Assembly (NCBI GenBank): GCA_916048095.2
Contig: OU696590.1
Span: 4,549,049 to 4,613,048, forward strand
Length of the DNA: 64,000 nt
Direction of reading: 5' to 3'
From: Sacculina carcini
Taxonomy: Eukaryota > Arthropoda > Thecostraca > Sacculinidae
Shown here: piece after piece, positions 16,148 to 28,848 of the stretch
How the letters are laid out: every line of letters starts with the position of its first letter
Position numbering within the stretch: the stretch's first letter is position 1
Program-made: the position numbers and the translations under genes
Notes under the pieces: generated by a model
Seen by the model: the letters and a program-made list of their open reading frames with translations, nothing else
Database searches by the model: none
Told to the model about the DNA's origin: nothing

Positions 16148-19100
16148 TTACTGGTTCAGTTTTCTGGCGGAGGTCGTTGATGAAGGAGTTTGAGCTGCGC
16201 CGAAGTCGTCGTTGCGATGCAGCCATTGTTCGCTGGTGTTGCACGCGACCGCCTCACGCTCGTGCAGACACGACAGTTTCGACTGGTCGAATATGGTCTC
16301 GGGGCCGCACACAAAACTGAAAACATTCACGTCATCTGAGTCAGTGTTGGCGCCGAGGTGTTTGGGAGGGGGCTTGAAACCCGGCCCGAAATGTGCCAAG
16401 CCCCTCTGAGCTCCCCCAAAATGCTGAGCAGTAACATCCTGTTTCGTATGCCCAGTTGCTCATGTTTTCTAGGGTGATCCTCCTTTTACGTCCTTTTTTC
16501 CCGGTTCCCTTTGGATGTTGTACGACCTACCTGGGTTATAATCCCTTTTGTAAAAACCCTCAAATGCCCGGGGTTTATATAGTTGCAGTAGTTAAATTCA
16601 GTAGGTTCACTCTGAGAGTGCTTTATGGTTTGGTCCGTGCCTAAAAAGTTTATCAAAACATTTGCCACTGGACAAGAGATAAGAAACGACATTTTTTAAA
16701 CTAAAAGTACAATTTTTGGCGCATACAAATGTGTCCTCATTTTAGAGATTGGGAGAATGGCACCCCATGTTTCACAAAGTCCCTCGTCTCTTCTCTTACC
16801 CCCCTCGGCCCTCCCACCGGCACAATCCTGGCGCCGCCACTGTTTGAATATGTCAAGATATAGCGGAGTCTCTATTGAAAAATGAAATATCTCTGCATTT
16901 GTACGTTGTTAAGAACAATTGTATAAGGTTAGCAAAATTTAAAACATTTATTTTAAGAAGTAGGTTTATCTACGACAATTGTGAAGTGAAATTCTGGCTT
17001 GCTCACAAAAGCTGGTAGAGCATGTACTTGATATAACCAGTAGCGGATCCAGAGCGCAATTTGGGGGGCTCAATTACGCATGAGTGACTAGGTAGCGTGT
17101 GAAGGTCATAACTTAGGACTTTTCAAATTATATATACACATACTAATGTACGAATATGATTTGCGATAATGCTTATAACAACAAGCTCTACTGAAAAAAA
17201 ATCCGACTTCTTTTAGGAAAACCTCCTTTTAACCTCTTGGTTATGAGGAGACAAAGGCGCGATCAGTAAGAAAATATAGATAATTGGAAAGAGGTATGGA
17301 GACAAAAAAAGGAGCGCAAATCTACAGAAATGTCATGGGTGCTTGCAAAAAAGAATACACATACATATACAAAATTTCTGAACAAATCTAGCCAGTATCA
17401 ATATATGTAGAAATATGATAACTGTAATTATATGACAACTCAACGTAACTCCACTGGCTGTAATTACATAGAAAAACTGTACATCTTATTCTTATTCTCA
17501 AAAAGACAAGAACAATTTCGGCTATTTCGCGCCTTGAAATTCATTAAATTCTAAGCAACGCTCAGCGAAATTGAAGCGTTGCACTCATTGTCTACAATGA
17601 CGGCTCACAAACTATTTCTTGCCACACTGAGCGGAGCCCCATCCCTCTCGGCGCGCCTGGGCTAATCCAGTGGGCGGAGCCTATTTAAGCAGAACCGGGA
17701 GCGCAAAATAGCGAGGAGCAGCAATGAGGAACACGAGAAGCTCGTGTGAGTGCAACACAGCCGGGAATCCGCGACTACATCTAGCGTGACCTATTAAAGG
17801 GCTCGTTATCTGGTCTCGCTTTGCCCTGCTCCAACACAACCAGAAGAATCTGGTCGAGTCGTCGGCGATTAAACCGGCTCCCCCACTGCTCCACAGTGAG
17901 GTGGGTGGCTAAAAACGTCTTGAATTTTGGCAGAGCCGTTGTAAGGTATAATTCCCCCCGAGGGAAATATTTGGGGCCTTTATTACAAGTAATGCACCGT
18001 TATAATAGAAGTACAACTTGTAGGGAAAATGCAGTGACGAGCAGCTTCTCAGACTCCTGGCAACTTTTATGCGGGGGTGTGTGGGGGCGGTTGTTACGGC
18101 TTTGAATTGTAGATTTATCCAGACCAGACCTGGTGTATGGTTTACGGAACAAATATCGCAGTTAATGCGATATTTGTACCGTAAACCATATCGCATTAAC
18201 TTACATACATATCATAACTTACATTACATATCGCGTAAACCATATCGCATATCGCAATTATCGCATTAACTGCGATATTTGTTAACTGTTTTGTGTGCTT
18301 TTGCGGCGTGAGTACCTGTATCTAGTGTAGTAGGACGAGTTGTGCGTGATATCGACGGGCTGGCAAATGTGAAACACATGACAATTGTTGAGAATATCGG
18401 CGTAATACCCGTAATCTTTACCCTCGCAGCTGCCAAGCAAACAACAACAGCACAGAATACATAGTACAATTAATGTGTACGATTATTATTAATTACAAGC
18501 AATTTCATTAGCAAAAGTGTCAGCACTATTATCACTATGCGGTGGCCCCGTGCAGCGGACGCGCCCAAAACGTGTAGATTGAACGTGTAGAGGGAACATG
18601 AAGAGAGAAGGATGTGAGAAATGAAACTTTAGTCAACACGATGACAGCTAATGAAGGGAAAGACAAAAATGAAACGAAAATATTGTAGAGACAAATATAA
18701 CAAGGAAAAACAATAAATAACCGCATATCAGATGCACAATCACAACACATCAACACTTCCAGTACACACAACCTCAATCGTTCACTTCTCCACTTCCACA
18801 GTTCCACATGACATTCTCACACTGTTTCTTCCAGCAGCAACCGCTGGCTTCTAGCAGATAAATACGCGCAAATGTTTACTCACATACACCTACGAAGACA
18901 CACACACACACACACACAGTCGTGTATGTATGGCAATGGCAAGCATTCCGTTGTTGATGTTGACAGTGACATGCACTTGGTCTCACAATCTTGCATGCAT
19001 ACACACGGCTACAATGAACTACGCAATTCACCAGCGCCAACTGAACCATACACTTGTATAGAAATTCGCGTTTGCTAACGAGATTAAATTCAATTCCAAA

Positions 19101-20093
19101 ATATAATGGTCACTGAGGGAAACACCGCAGTGAAATTGATGATTTATTACAGAACAAAGAATACGACAAATTTGATTCTCGTAGCACACCAGAATGTGAC
19201 AAGCCTGCGCAGCTGCAGCAGCATCACGTTCTTTACCAATTCACATGCAACGTTGAGTGGTATGGACCTCACAGGTACATTGACATGACGACGACGACGC
19301 TGTCGCGGCGGCTGACTTGCCACCTAACTAACGGCGCCATCAAGAAACATTTCAGCTCGGCTCATAACGGAAAAATCACAAGTACGGATATTATTAATCA
19401 TACAGAGATTGTTGGCGTGTGAAAACGACACGTCGACTGCGCCTGCTAGAAGCAATATATATCACACTTGAGACCGACAAGGAATATTCAACTGAAAAAA
19501 TTGTTGTGCTTCCAACTCGGCATGCCCCCTCCCCGTCCGAACGAAACTCGACTCGCCCTTGCGAAAGTCAGGCACTCTTGCACATCCTCTTGATGTTAGC
19601 ACCTCGACGTGATCCCTGGTCGCTAGCACCTAGGTATGACCATGACCATTAGCGCACCCACCCAATGAATCTAAGATTGGTATTGTGTTTGTGTGTTAAC
19701 ATGTGTTATGTGTTCTTGTGAATTGGGTCTGAAAATGAATCAGTTAACCCCGGTACAATATCCGCTGCACTTCAACGGAGGCTGCTGAAGTGCTTGAGCC
19801 AAAGCGACCAAAAACTGGCAAGATATTTGGAATCTCCCAGAAAAAGGATTGCAAAATGCGAAATTACAATTGAGATTCATCTCGTTTGCTAACGCGATTA
19901 TCTTCTGCCTCGCTACATCAATATCAAATTTGTATAGAAATATGCACATTATATAATCACCGTACAAATATCAAATCAAAACGAATCAAATACACACATC
20001 AAATCAATTGCACACACACACACATACATACACACACATACATACACACACATACATACACACACACACACATACACACACATACATACACAC

Positions 20094-20125
<32 letters not shown>

Positions 20126-23100
20126 ACACACACACACTTGCCTTAATATTTGGCTTAGGTTCATGGCTTCAGTGGCCCCCTATGACATCAACGCATGACA
20201 CAAAACACACCTACCTCGCGCTATCAAACAAGGGAGCAAAAACAAGCCTGACGGGGCAAGTGAGGAGACCTACAACAATACAGTCCACATCAAACAGTAA
20301 ATGATTAAATACAGGGGTATTTGCTAGCTAGATAACCACAATCGCCCACACACACACACACACACACATACACAGTGTCGTAGGTGTGCGAGGTCAGTGT
20401 TTGACCGTTGACATGGCAACGGTCGGACCCCCGCTGACCCGGCGTCAAGGTTGAAATGATCAGACCAAAGCGAGGTCGCGACCTGACCCCCGGCGTGTTT
20501 GGTCAAGTGTCTGACGCAACCAGCATATACACAAACACACACACGCACGCATGCACGCACGCACGCACCTATAAGCACGCTTTCATAGCATAACATCGCC
20601 AGCACGTTGTTATGCCTCAACGCGCAGTGCGTCTCACAAATGCACGTGCACACACACACACATACATACTGGCACATACACACACACACACATTCGCGTT
20701 CACACACGTACGCACACAAACGCGTAACGCACATGTAGCGGTTGATCTGTGCGTGCTGTGTATTTAGGATGGAAAAACACTGCTAGAACGGCCGAAGCAG
20801 CAGTCTGAGCGGGACAACAATCCAAACAATGCCATTTGACACATAAACAAACCATTGGTATCACACTTGCACAGACACACGTATACATACATACATACAC
20901 ACAAAAATGCATACACAATGTATGTAAGTAGATACGGTTACAGAGCATTACGAACGTTTTCGAGTCTAGTATTACACAACTACAGGCAAACGCGCATGCA
21001 TACCAGTTAAGACTATGACTGACAGCACATAACAACTCTACAATACATAGATAATTGCGCTCGTTAAAATGCTTAAACAGCTTATTGGCTGGGGTATTTA
21101 TTTGAGTTTGATGAATATTTTTAGAAAACCCCCAACTGGACTAAAGTTGTTGCTTGGTAATCTACTGATTGTGTTAGCACCATGGGCGTAAGTTTGTGGC
21201 GAGGCTCGGGGGGGATGACAGCCTAGTGTTCAAAGTGGACTCATTTAGCCAATTGCTTGAGATTCTCAACTATTTTCAGCCTATTCAATTACAACACACA
21301 CACCCCAATGAAAAGTGCATTGCGTAATATAATTCTTCACATATTTAAAATTTCTAAAATTTTTGGTCTATTGTTATTTGCCTTCTATGCTGATTTTGAT
21401 CACAATATACCCAATGAACTGGACTCAGCAGAATTATCGGGGGGGGGGGGGGGTATAATTGCATATTCATACCCCCAGCCAATTTGTCGAGGGGAATATA
21501 TACCCCCCATACCCCCAGGATTTACGCCCATGGTTAGCACCCACGCTATATATACGGAAAAAATTTACAAACTACAAACGCAGTTACATCGGTTGCATTC
21601 AACTTGTAGATACTCACGTGAAACCGGCAGCATAGTCGGTAACGAGCGACGGCTGGTTGACGATCACCTCCTCATGAAATCCTCTCGGGCTACTGTTCGA
21701 GACGGCACCGAGCGAAAATGAGAATTCAGCTGGGCTGTTCTTTCTGACGTTCTTGATAGCCTGCTGAAAGCTGGGGAACTGTAAAGAGCTTGCTTCAGCT
21801 AGCAGAGGCGACGAGAGTGTTGGACGAAACTGCGTCGAGCCGGTAGCAAAAGACCTCGCAGAGGAGTTGACTGAATAAGTCTGTCGGTCAAAACTGGCAG
21901 CAGCTGGTATACTCTGGAGACTAGGGGGCGTTTCTGGCCGCCATGTTGGTCGTTTTGGGCTTGGCAAATTGATACCAACTGTTGGACTGGTATCTATTGA
22001 TGGTTTATGAGTATTGACTCCGAAGAATCTTGTCACACCTCGATGTGGCCTTAGTGTTGTACTAGAAAATTTGCGTCGAACAAATTGATTTCGAAAAGTT
22101 GCTGGTGCTGGTGATGTTGACGTGCTTTCCGCGATATTAACACCGATTTTGCGCGTACGGAGATGTGAATTTTGATTTTGTTGATTTCTCAGATTGATTC
22201 TTTCTCTGTCAATCACAGATCCAGGGAATTTTCCGAATGCAACATTGGTAGATGAATTTCGCTGATCGTTATTTATTATATTCTTGTCAAATTGGAAGAT
22301 GCGCGAATTTGCAAGAAATGGGTTGTGCTTGTCATTCGAGGAAGGAATTGTGCTTTGGTTGTTAACAATGTGAGAAGCACCTGGCAGTAAATTACCGGAA
22401 TTTCTTCTTGATTGTTTAAATTGCAGGATATCACTTTTCCAAAAATGTTCTTGGTCGACACCACTGATTGAAATCTTCTGAGTAGTTCCCCTTTGAGTAT
22501 CAAAAGCTTTATATGTACCAGAGTTACCAGTCAGTGGTTTCACCGATATTAAAGTGTTTGTATGTGTCCCGCCACTTGGTAGATGAGGCAAGAGTTCAAC
22601 ATTGCCAATCTTCAAGTGTTGCCTCGAGTCAGTAGAGGAGGAATTGTGTGATGATGCTTTTTCAACGGTGTTGCTCTTATTCTGTTCTTCAATGGCGGAC
22701 GCAAACCAAGGTTTTTCTTGGTCTCGCACTGGAGTCGATGAGAAGCTAAACGATCCTTGGCCAAATACATTCAATGTACCATCAGTAAAATTTTCAACTC
22801 TTATATCAGAAGAGGTAGATACTGGTCTGGCAAAATCCTGGCCTTGATCAGCTTCTATAACACTTGATGATGTTGGTCTCAACGAATGTGGTGCACTAAA
22901 TTCTGTTCGTTTAACTGTGACCATGGAATGTGATTGACTCCGAGGTATTGAGCTGACAATTTTTTGTTGAAAAATACCATTTTGGGATACAAAACTTTTA
23001 TTTTTGCCGAAGCTAGAAGTGTGCCTTCCTCTAGTTGAAGTAAGCTCCACATTAATTCCTGTTGCATCGTCGTCCCGATGTTCTCCTGGGACAGATATTT

Positions 23101-24374
23101 GAGTGAGCTGTGTCTGTTGCATATCTTTGGGTCTTGACGAAATACGCTTATTAGCCAAATGTCTTGAATTGAGTTTCTCTCTCCTGGTGGATAGTATATG
23201 CTCATGATCAGAAATTGGCATAGATGGTCGCGATGCTGGTATCACAAATGTTCTACTCAAGACAGAGTTGCCTCTTGTTGCGGGATCTGGCTTTGAAAAA
23301 TCACTAATGAACTTCTGACTGGCGTTCTTCTGTCTATCGTTATTGATCAATTGACCGATACTCCCTTCTTGGGAATCTTTTGCAAATGTCAAATTTTCAG
23401 GCCGAAGTACAGAAGTTGACCTGCCTCTACCTAATGTAGGCGGCTTTCTACTTCCTCGAGAATTATCTCCAAATGTAACATGTGCACTTGGCTGCGCCGC
23501 TCTTCGATAATTTACGAAAACCTCTCGTGGCAGCGCCGTCTGAGTTACTGTTATATTTTGAGAAAAGTTGTTCGGAAATGAATGAGATGTGCCTTCTTTC
23601 CTACTGAAAACATTTGCTGAATTATTTGCTTTGACAATTTTACGTCGCCGTTTCACTTGCACATGTCTCACTACTGTTTTGTCATTAGTTGACGAGTCAC
23701 TTAGTCTTTCCAAACCAAAACTCCTCGTTTGATCATTGCCAGTGAATAGCTTAGTGGTTCTGTTTGAAGTTCTGGTGACTTGATGAATATTTGAAGCGAA
23801 AAAAGGTGGTATTGTGGGTGCACTTAGTAATGGGGAATTTAAAACTTGAGTTGGTGTATATCGCGCCAGAGGCACCTGAGATGCCGGAGCTTGAGTAGCA
23901 ATATCGACCGAATCAATAACGGTTGGAGACCTACTTCTTGACGGTTGAACTTTGTTGCTTGTGCTGTATCGCTGCCGAGTCTGACGAATGCTAGGTGTGC
24001 CTGCTTGTGCTTGTTCAGCTAAGTCGGTCGCTGGAAAGGCGATGTCATCGCGCCTGTGGAAAGGCGAAGGAGTGTATCGTCGACTGCCGCGGTCCCGACA
24101 TTCCACCAACAAGACAACCCATGTAACTGTGGAGCAGACATTGTATTCGATTATATAATCGGCCACAAAATATATCCAATCATACTTTATCGCCTTCGAG
24201 ACATTTATACTAAAACACTGGTCTTGTAGTGCACTAGAAATTCCAGTTGTAGCTATTGAAGAGAGCGACTAGCAGCACATCAAACAATGGAAAACATTTA
24301 TTGATAAAAGCAAAGATACAAGAGGTAGTGGAACGAGAGAACTCACCGATTTCAACAATCAAAATTTGTTTCAT
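16148..24374 (-). CDS. Secreted protein with one C-terminal ChtBD2 chitin-binding domain (CPAP1/peritrophin-like)
   Basis: Exons on the minus strand are 24347-24374, 21618-24126, 18316-18429 and 16148-16316. Borders are GT/AG with matching phases and give 939 aa. Residues 1-20 (MKQILIVEIVTWVVLLVEC) form a signal-peptide-like hydrophobic start created by the first splice. Residues 21 to about 845 are a long Ser/Thr/Asn/Gln/Arg-rich, probably disordered region. Residues 847-909 form a complete six-cysteine peritrophin-A domain (C847, 862, 868, 887, 900, 909) with GYYADILNNCHVFHIC and FVCGPETIFDQ, assembled across the last two introns. Single-domain proteins of this type (CPAP1-like) bind chitin in arthropod cuticle or tracheal matrix. 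I infer an extracellular matrix role. Unlike its neighbours, none of its three acceptors has a TG tract. Orthology to a named CPAP1 member cannot be decided. Confidence 0.9.
16342..16842. mobile_element. MITE-like element with CAGTG...CACTG ends
   Basis: The left end cagtgttggcgccgaggtg mirrors the right end, whose reverse complement begins cagtggcggcgccagg. The element is about 500 bp and starts only 25 bases upstream of the acceptor of the last exon of the chitin-binding gene. I could not find a matching flanking duplication, so the exact ends are uncertain. Confidence 0.45.
17038..17252 (-). mobile_element. hAT-type MITE (family 2), truncated copy
   Basis: It begins cagtagcggatccagagcgc and aligns in reverse orientation with the copies at 24995-25247 and 35544-35827 (shared tttgcgataatgcttat-like core). 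The distal end is missing. Confidence 0.55.
17285..17930 (+). mobile_element. Pieces similar to the 3' region of the LINE at 54.9-57.3 kb
   Basis: Two segments match parts of the minus-strand LINE that brackets the short LTR element at 55-57 kb. The piece at 17285-17370 (cagaaatgtcatgggtgctt) resembles 54880-54950. The piece at 17838-17930 (gtcgagtcgtcggcgattaa) matches the reverse complement of 56840-56880. Their relative orientation differs from that copy, so they may be separate insertions. Between them, TATTTAAG at 17682-17689 in a GC-rich block looks like a promoter, possibly of a retroelement; this is weak evidence. Confidence 0.35.
17935..18075 (+). repeat. Old interspersed repeat R, copy a
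   Basis: It contains aatgcagtgacgagcagctt and ctcagactcctgg, matching the reverse complement of 38795-39012 and the sequence bracketing the hAT element at 53640-53754 and 58005-58150. The repeat family is unknown and no coding capacity is seen. Confidence 0.55.
18136..18282. repeat. Palindrome cluster
   Basis: A 24-base stem with one mismatch pairs 18136-18159 with 18167-18190 around a 7-base loop. A 22-base piece (18150-18171) recurs inverted at 18260-18281. Short atatcgcattaac-type units fill the interval. Confidence 0.8.
18430..21617 (-). other. Long intron of the chitin-binding gene
   Basis: I see no coding sequence. It has CA-type microsatellites at about 18897-18918, 20011-20138 (with cata interruptions), 20342-20368 and 20530-20570, and a MITE-like element at 21181-21532. 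Confidence 0.7.
21181..21532. mobile_element. DNA-transposon MITE (family 3, CATGGGCGTA ends) with 8-bp duplication
   Basis: The 352-bp element has inverted ends catgggcgtaa/ttacgcccatg and a perfect 8-base duplication gttagcac at 21173-21180 and 21533-21540. An 8-bp duplication suggests hAT-type transposition. It includes a 14-base G run near 21440. A second, older copy in the opposite orientation is at 48005-48350. No transposase is encoded. Confidence 0.8.
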
Positions 24375-25947
24375 TGCGGCGTCAGTAGTCACATTAATCA
24401 GCGTGAAAATGTTTACTTTCAAGCAGCGCTCAAACGCGACTTGTTTTCACTACACACCCACGTGGCTGTGTGGCGCACATGCATACAAGTCTACTGCATT
24501 GCATCAACTGCACGGGTATGCCACCGCTAGCGACAACAATGTTGCCGCCAGGCCCACAGCCTAGTGACCTTCAGTCGCCCAGTGAAGAATCGGTCGGGCC
24601 AACGGTCTGATTTGAGCTCACCGCGGTGCGAAACCGCACTTGTGAACGGTTTACAATAATAATAGTGTATATAGTAAAGGTAATAATAATATTATTCTTA
24701 TTAATAATAATAAAATATTGTCAACATTAATACTAATAAAACTAATTTAAAAATATGGTGCGATGATGAAAATGAGTGGAACCTTTTAGTTCATATTTGC
24801 TCAATGAAACACCTTTTACAGTTATTCTGATTCCTTTCGAGATGCAGTATTCTCATTGTGAAGGTAATGTGATATCTGGTGAACGAGAGAATCGTGCCGG
24901 ACGAAAGCGGCTCGGAAAGCAAGAGGCTGGTCGGAAAGGTCAAAGCTTGAAATCGGCAAACATTATCCTATGTCACCCCATCTTTCCGGACATCCACTGG
25001 CAGATCCAGAGGAGGGCTCGGGGCCTGAACCCCCCAAAATGTTTCCATCAACTCTTCATAACTGAGAGGTTCACTAAATGTGGTTAGGAAAAGTATCTTT
25101 TCATAGAGTTTGTTGATACAAGCATCATCGCAAAGAAAATTTGCGCATAATGCGTTTGTAAATGTATATATATATATCATTGAAAAACTTTTTCAGCCTC
25201 CAAAATCATTCAGTCTCCCCAAAAATTGATCTCTGGATCCGCTACTGCGGTCATCGTAACTTCAGACGAGGCTTGTAGTTTTTAAATCCTAGTCAATTTA
25301 AGCTAGGTTGGTAGCTAGTTGAATTAGGATAGCCCGAGTGATGGTGTGACATTAGGTAACTGAGCTTGTAGCTGAACTGACGTTACTCTCCCGTTCATCT
25401 GCATCTTACTATCAGCTCACGACCTTGAGGTTATTCTGGACGCGCGTGCGCACGTGAACTAAAAATATTTTCCGCATTACATTGAGCTGGATCTCATATG
25501 AACGATCTGCCGACGTTTTTGTTGGTTGTGTTGGTGCCAGATGCTTGCAGCAAGCAGTGTGCTGGCTTCAATGATGACAGGTGCTGGTGTTTTTGGCGAT
25601 CAAGGTGTTGTTGGACGTTCAGTCTCGGTATTATTGCATTGATTTTCACCTACACTGTTGATTTGATCGAAGTCGCGTGTGCAGGTGGGTGTGATAGCAA
25701 CAAGTGTTTCCTTTGATCAAAAATTGCCTTTTGAATTCGAAAGTGTTGTGTTCAGCACATCAACAATTTGCTGCCACACTTTTGGGTTATTGAATATGAT
25801 GAATGTTTTAATTTGATTTTGAGACAAAAATTATTCTGCAAAATGAAACCAAATAGTACGCAATATTTCCGAAATTGTATCGGTGTACTTCTCTGTCCTA
25901 GCTGCCAAACGCCACGATCGCTTTTAGCAGCGGCATTATCGGTGGTG
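24375..25947. other. Divergent intergenic region
   Basis: This lies between the start of the chitin-binding gene (minus) and the first transporter exon (plus). It contains an ATT/TAA-rich patch at about 24650-24725 and a hAT-type MITE at 24995-25247. Promoters for both genes are expected here, but I see no diagnostic motif. Confidence 0.6.
24995..25247 (+). mobile_element. hAT-type MITE (family 2), copy with duplication
   Basis: Ends are cactggcagatccag and ctggatccgctactg. The flanks cggacatc (24987-24994) and cggtcatc (25248-25255) match at 7 of 8 bases. It is homologous to 35544-35827. Confidence 0.7.
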
Positions 25948-26156
25948 ATGCGCTGTGCCACGCCGCGCGCGCTGCACGTCAGTCTGACGGAGGCCGGCGC
26001 GTCTAGCTCGAGCGTCGTCCAGTGCCCGCCGCTCAAGCCGGCCGTCGTTATCAACGATGCAGACGACAACACCAGCGACGATGCCAGTTGTGGCAGCGAC
26101 TGTGAGCTGGCTGGTCAACACGTCGGGATACACCGACCGCCACGACCCGTCGACCG
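25948..26156 (+). CDS. Alternative first exon 1 of the nucleoside transporter
   Basis: A GC-rich open stretch runs from ATG at 25948 (209 nt, 69 codons plus 2 bases) and ends ...RPPRPVD|gtgtgt. It reads MRCATPRALHVSL... with an acidic middle (INDADDNTSDD). Its phase fits the acceptor at 32194, giving PVDRYHLVYMVF, and its last residues resemble exon 1b (PVDQ) and exon 1c (PSDL) at the same junction. With exons 2-10 it would make a 482-residue protein. The frame is open upstream to another ATG at 25842, but base composition becomes AT-rich there, so 25948 is preferred. The downstream sequence is shared with the other two first exons, so I infer an alternative promoter. Confidence 0.6.
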
Positions 26157-26807
26157 GTGTGTACTCACCGAATTGTTCTCACCGAATTGTAGTGCGCAGG
26201 TCTGAGTCAGTACCCGTTTGATCCGCCTTCCATAGATCGAATGAGTCTTTAAATCCTTTGATAGTTCTTTGTGACATTGACCGGTAACTTATTCCAATTT
26301 GATATAGCTCTATATGCTATAGTTCTGATATAGCTATATACTTTTCATATCCCGTATTATTCTTTTTTTTAATTGTTTATTGTCATCTCTCCTGGTAGAT
26401 GTTGATATTTTGAAAACTTGTGTGTGTATGTGTCTTTTGTGTATGACCGTTAGATGTATGCGTATATGCGTACACCATGTACGTACAAACACACACCGGC
26501 ATAAAATGTCAATATCGGCCTCTGAAACAGGGGCATTTCAATATGCCGGTCGATTTCAAACTCGCATGCACACGTGAAAACCTACTTCCTGGCTACTCAC
26601 ACATCAGCCGACACACAAGTAGCATGTAGATATAGTCCGGTTCTGCAGAGGGCTCAATCCTTGCTCATCAGCATGCCCTACGTCTATGTAAGCTCTCCGT
26701 GTCTGTGTGTGTGTGTGTGTGCTTTTATGTTGGTGTGTACGGTCCGCATGTGCGTGTACATAACACACGGCTGCAAACGCCCCCATTTGTGTTGTCATGG
26801 GCTCCCT

Positions 26808-26810
<3 letters not shown>

Positions 26811-26880
<70 letters not shown>

Positions 26881-26926
26881 TGTATATCGTTGATCGATTA
26901 TATTGGCGACGGCGTCGGCGTTCACC

Positions 26927-27020
<94 letters not shown>

Positions 27021-27032
27021 GTGTGTGTGTGT
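26811..27032. repeat. Facing (CA)n and (GT)n arms
   Basis: (CA)n at about 26811-26872 and (GT)n at about 26931-27032 are separated by some 58 bases, all inside the first transporter intron. The arms are complementary and could fold into a stem of up to 60 bp in RNA or single-stranded DNA. Confidence 0.9.
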
Positions 27033-27136
27033 CGGGATTCCACGTGGATGGTACATTAGTCAGTAACACTTTTAGTTTATCTGTGTGTATGTGTGTGGGT
27101 GTGTGTGTGTGTATGTGTGTGTGTGAGGTGAGGTGA

Positions 27137-28848
27137 GGTGATTTTTGTTTTCGGCACGCGTTTGGACAAGGGTTGGCTCGTTTGTTTGCATTATTATGGT
27201 TTAGTCTTACCCGAAAAATCATGTTTCTATAAAGCGGACGTACAAAACAGATTCTTGACTGTCGGTGTTGCATCTGCAAGGTAGCAGTATTTGCAATAAT
27301 CTCCTTAGACAGTATGCCAGTGTGATTTCAATAAATTATTATAGTCTTCTCGGTTCATTCACGGTTTAGTCACATCGTCTCTTGTTCCTTAGTTTCAGTT
27401 TATGGTGTAATAAGCTGTCGTGTTATCACCGCTTTCATACGCGGAGTTTGCTCTATTGAATTAGTGCATCATCGGCATATTGAGGCTATCTTCTCATAGA
27501 TTGAGGATATTTCGGTAGTGAAAAGCGAATGCACAATGCACTTTGCATTGACGTTCATTTTATGGCTGCGTGCGTTCAACAGTTTTCTGTCCTTACCACG
27601 CTCTGCACTGTTGGTTTTTATACACCAATGTACACGTGTATGTGTGGCTGTGTGTGTGTGTGTGTAAATATAGGTCGAGGTGTAGGTGTGCCAAGCCAGT
27701 ATATGTAAGTCTGTGTTAGTCGCTCACTGATGCTCAACTTGTTATCACTGCGTCCTGCTACTCACCTGATACGTTCCTTTCGTTAACACTATCTTCTGCT
27801 TCTCTGTACCGGTAGCGATATTTATCAACTTCACTTGAAGTTATGCCTGTACGGAACATTTTTCTCTCTTGCTCGCTCAAAATATTGCTGTCCTCGAATA
27901 GATTCACTATAATGCTGACGAAATGCAATCACAGTTGAAGCAAAATATTTGCATTGTGTTTTGTATATTTGGGTCCTGATGACGTTGTCATCCCTCCCGA
28001 GCTTAGACACAAATCTGCACACACAACTAACATACAGTTGTATGCACTGTATGTGTGTGTGTGTGTGTGTATGTGTGTGAGTGTGTGTGTTGTGCTGTCC
28101 AGTATAGGTTTGTTTACTGTATGACGTTGATGCATGCATGCATGATGTATGCATTGATGTTGATTGATGGTGTCAATTGTTTGCATGAGAGGTCAGATGG
28201 GTACGTGATTTGTCTGTGTATTCCTGCACTGTCCTTCATTTTCATTCCGTCCCCTGCTCTGTTTCATGTTTATGCTGACATATCTCCTCCAGCTGATTAT
28301 ATGCATTTCCGTTCCAAGTGCCAGACTATCGTCCTTCGCCGTTCGTTATTTGTTGTGCCAACTCTTTCATCTACCATTGTGCTCACATCACTTTGCGTGC
28401 TGCTCTTATCTCGTCGTTCTTGTTTATCCGAACACACACACACACACTCTCTGTGTGGATTCTGCACTCAAGTGGGCGAAATTATTTACATGGGCGTGTG
28501 CGCGTGCTCTGTTCTGCCTCAGTGCACTGTTACTAATGTTGTGACATTGATGTGTGCCGCTCCGTGCAGCAGCGTAATGTTTGTACTGTACTACTCCAAG
28601 TCTCCTTCAGCAGTACAAAGAAACGCACAACCACCTTCGGCTGAAGTTATTTGACGCGGTTTGAAGCGCTGATTATTGTCGGCATGGAGCAGGTGTCCAT
28701 ATAGAGGCTTGTGATCTGGACACCATTCCCGTCTGCCGCTTCCCAGTGTCTATATTTTCCTACCTTCCTTGTTGAATTCCTCTTTTTCCATTGACTGATC
28801 TCCATCACCACGCGGCTGGTACTCTGTGCGTACTGGCTATCCGTTACC
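27137..28848. other. Transporter intron between alternative first exons
   Basis: Mixed-composition DNA with short GT repeats near 27650 and 28052-28090. No coding sequence or recognised repeat. The segment before 28849 may hold the promoter of exon 1b. Confidence 0.55.

Larger units (their letters stand above)
16317..18315 (-). other. Intron of the chitin-binding gene filled with repeats
   Basis: The intron holds a MITE-like element (16342-16842), a truncated hAT-type MITE (17038-17252), LINE 3' end pieces (17285-17370, 17838-17930), a TATA-like block (17682), an old repeat (17935-18075) and a palindrome cluster (18136-18282). No coding sequence is seen. Confidence 0.7.
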
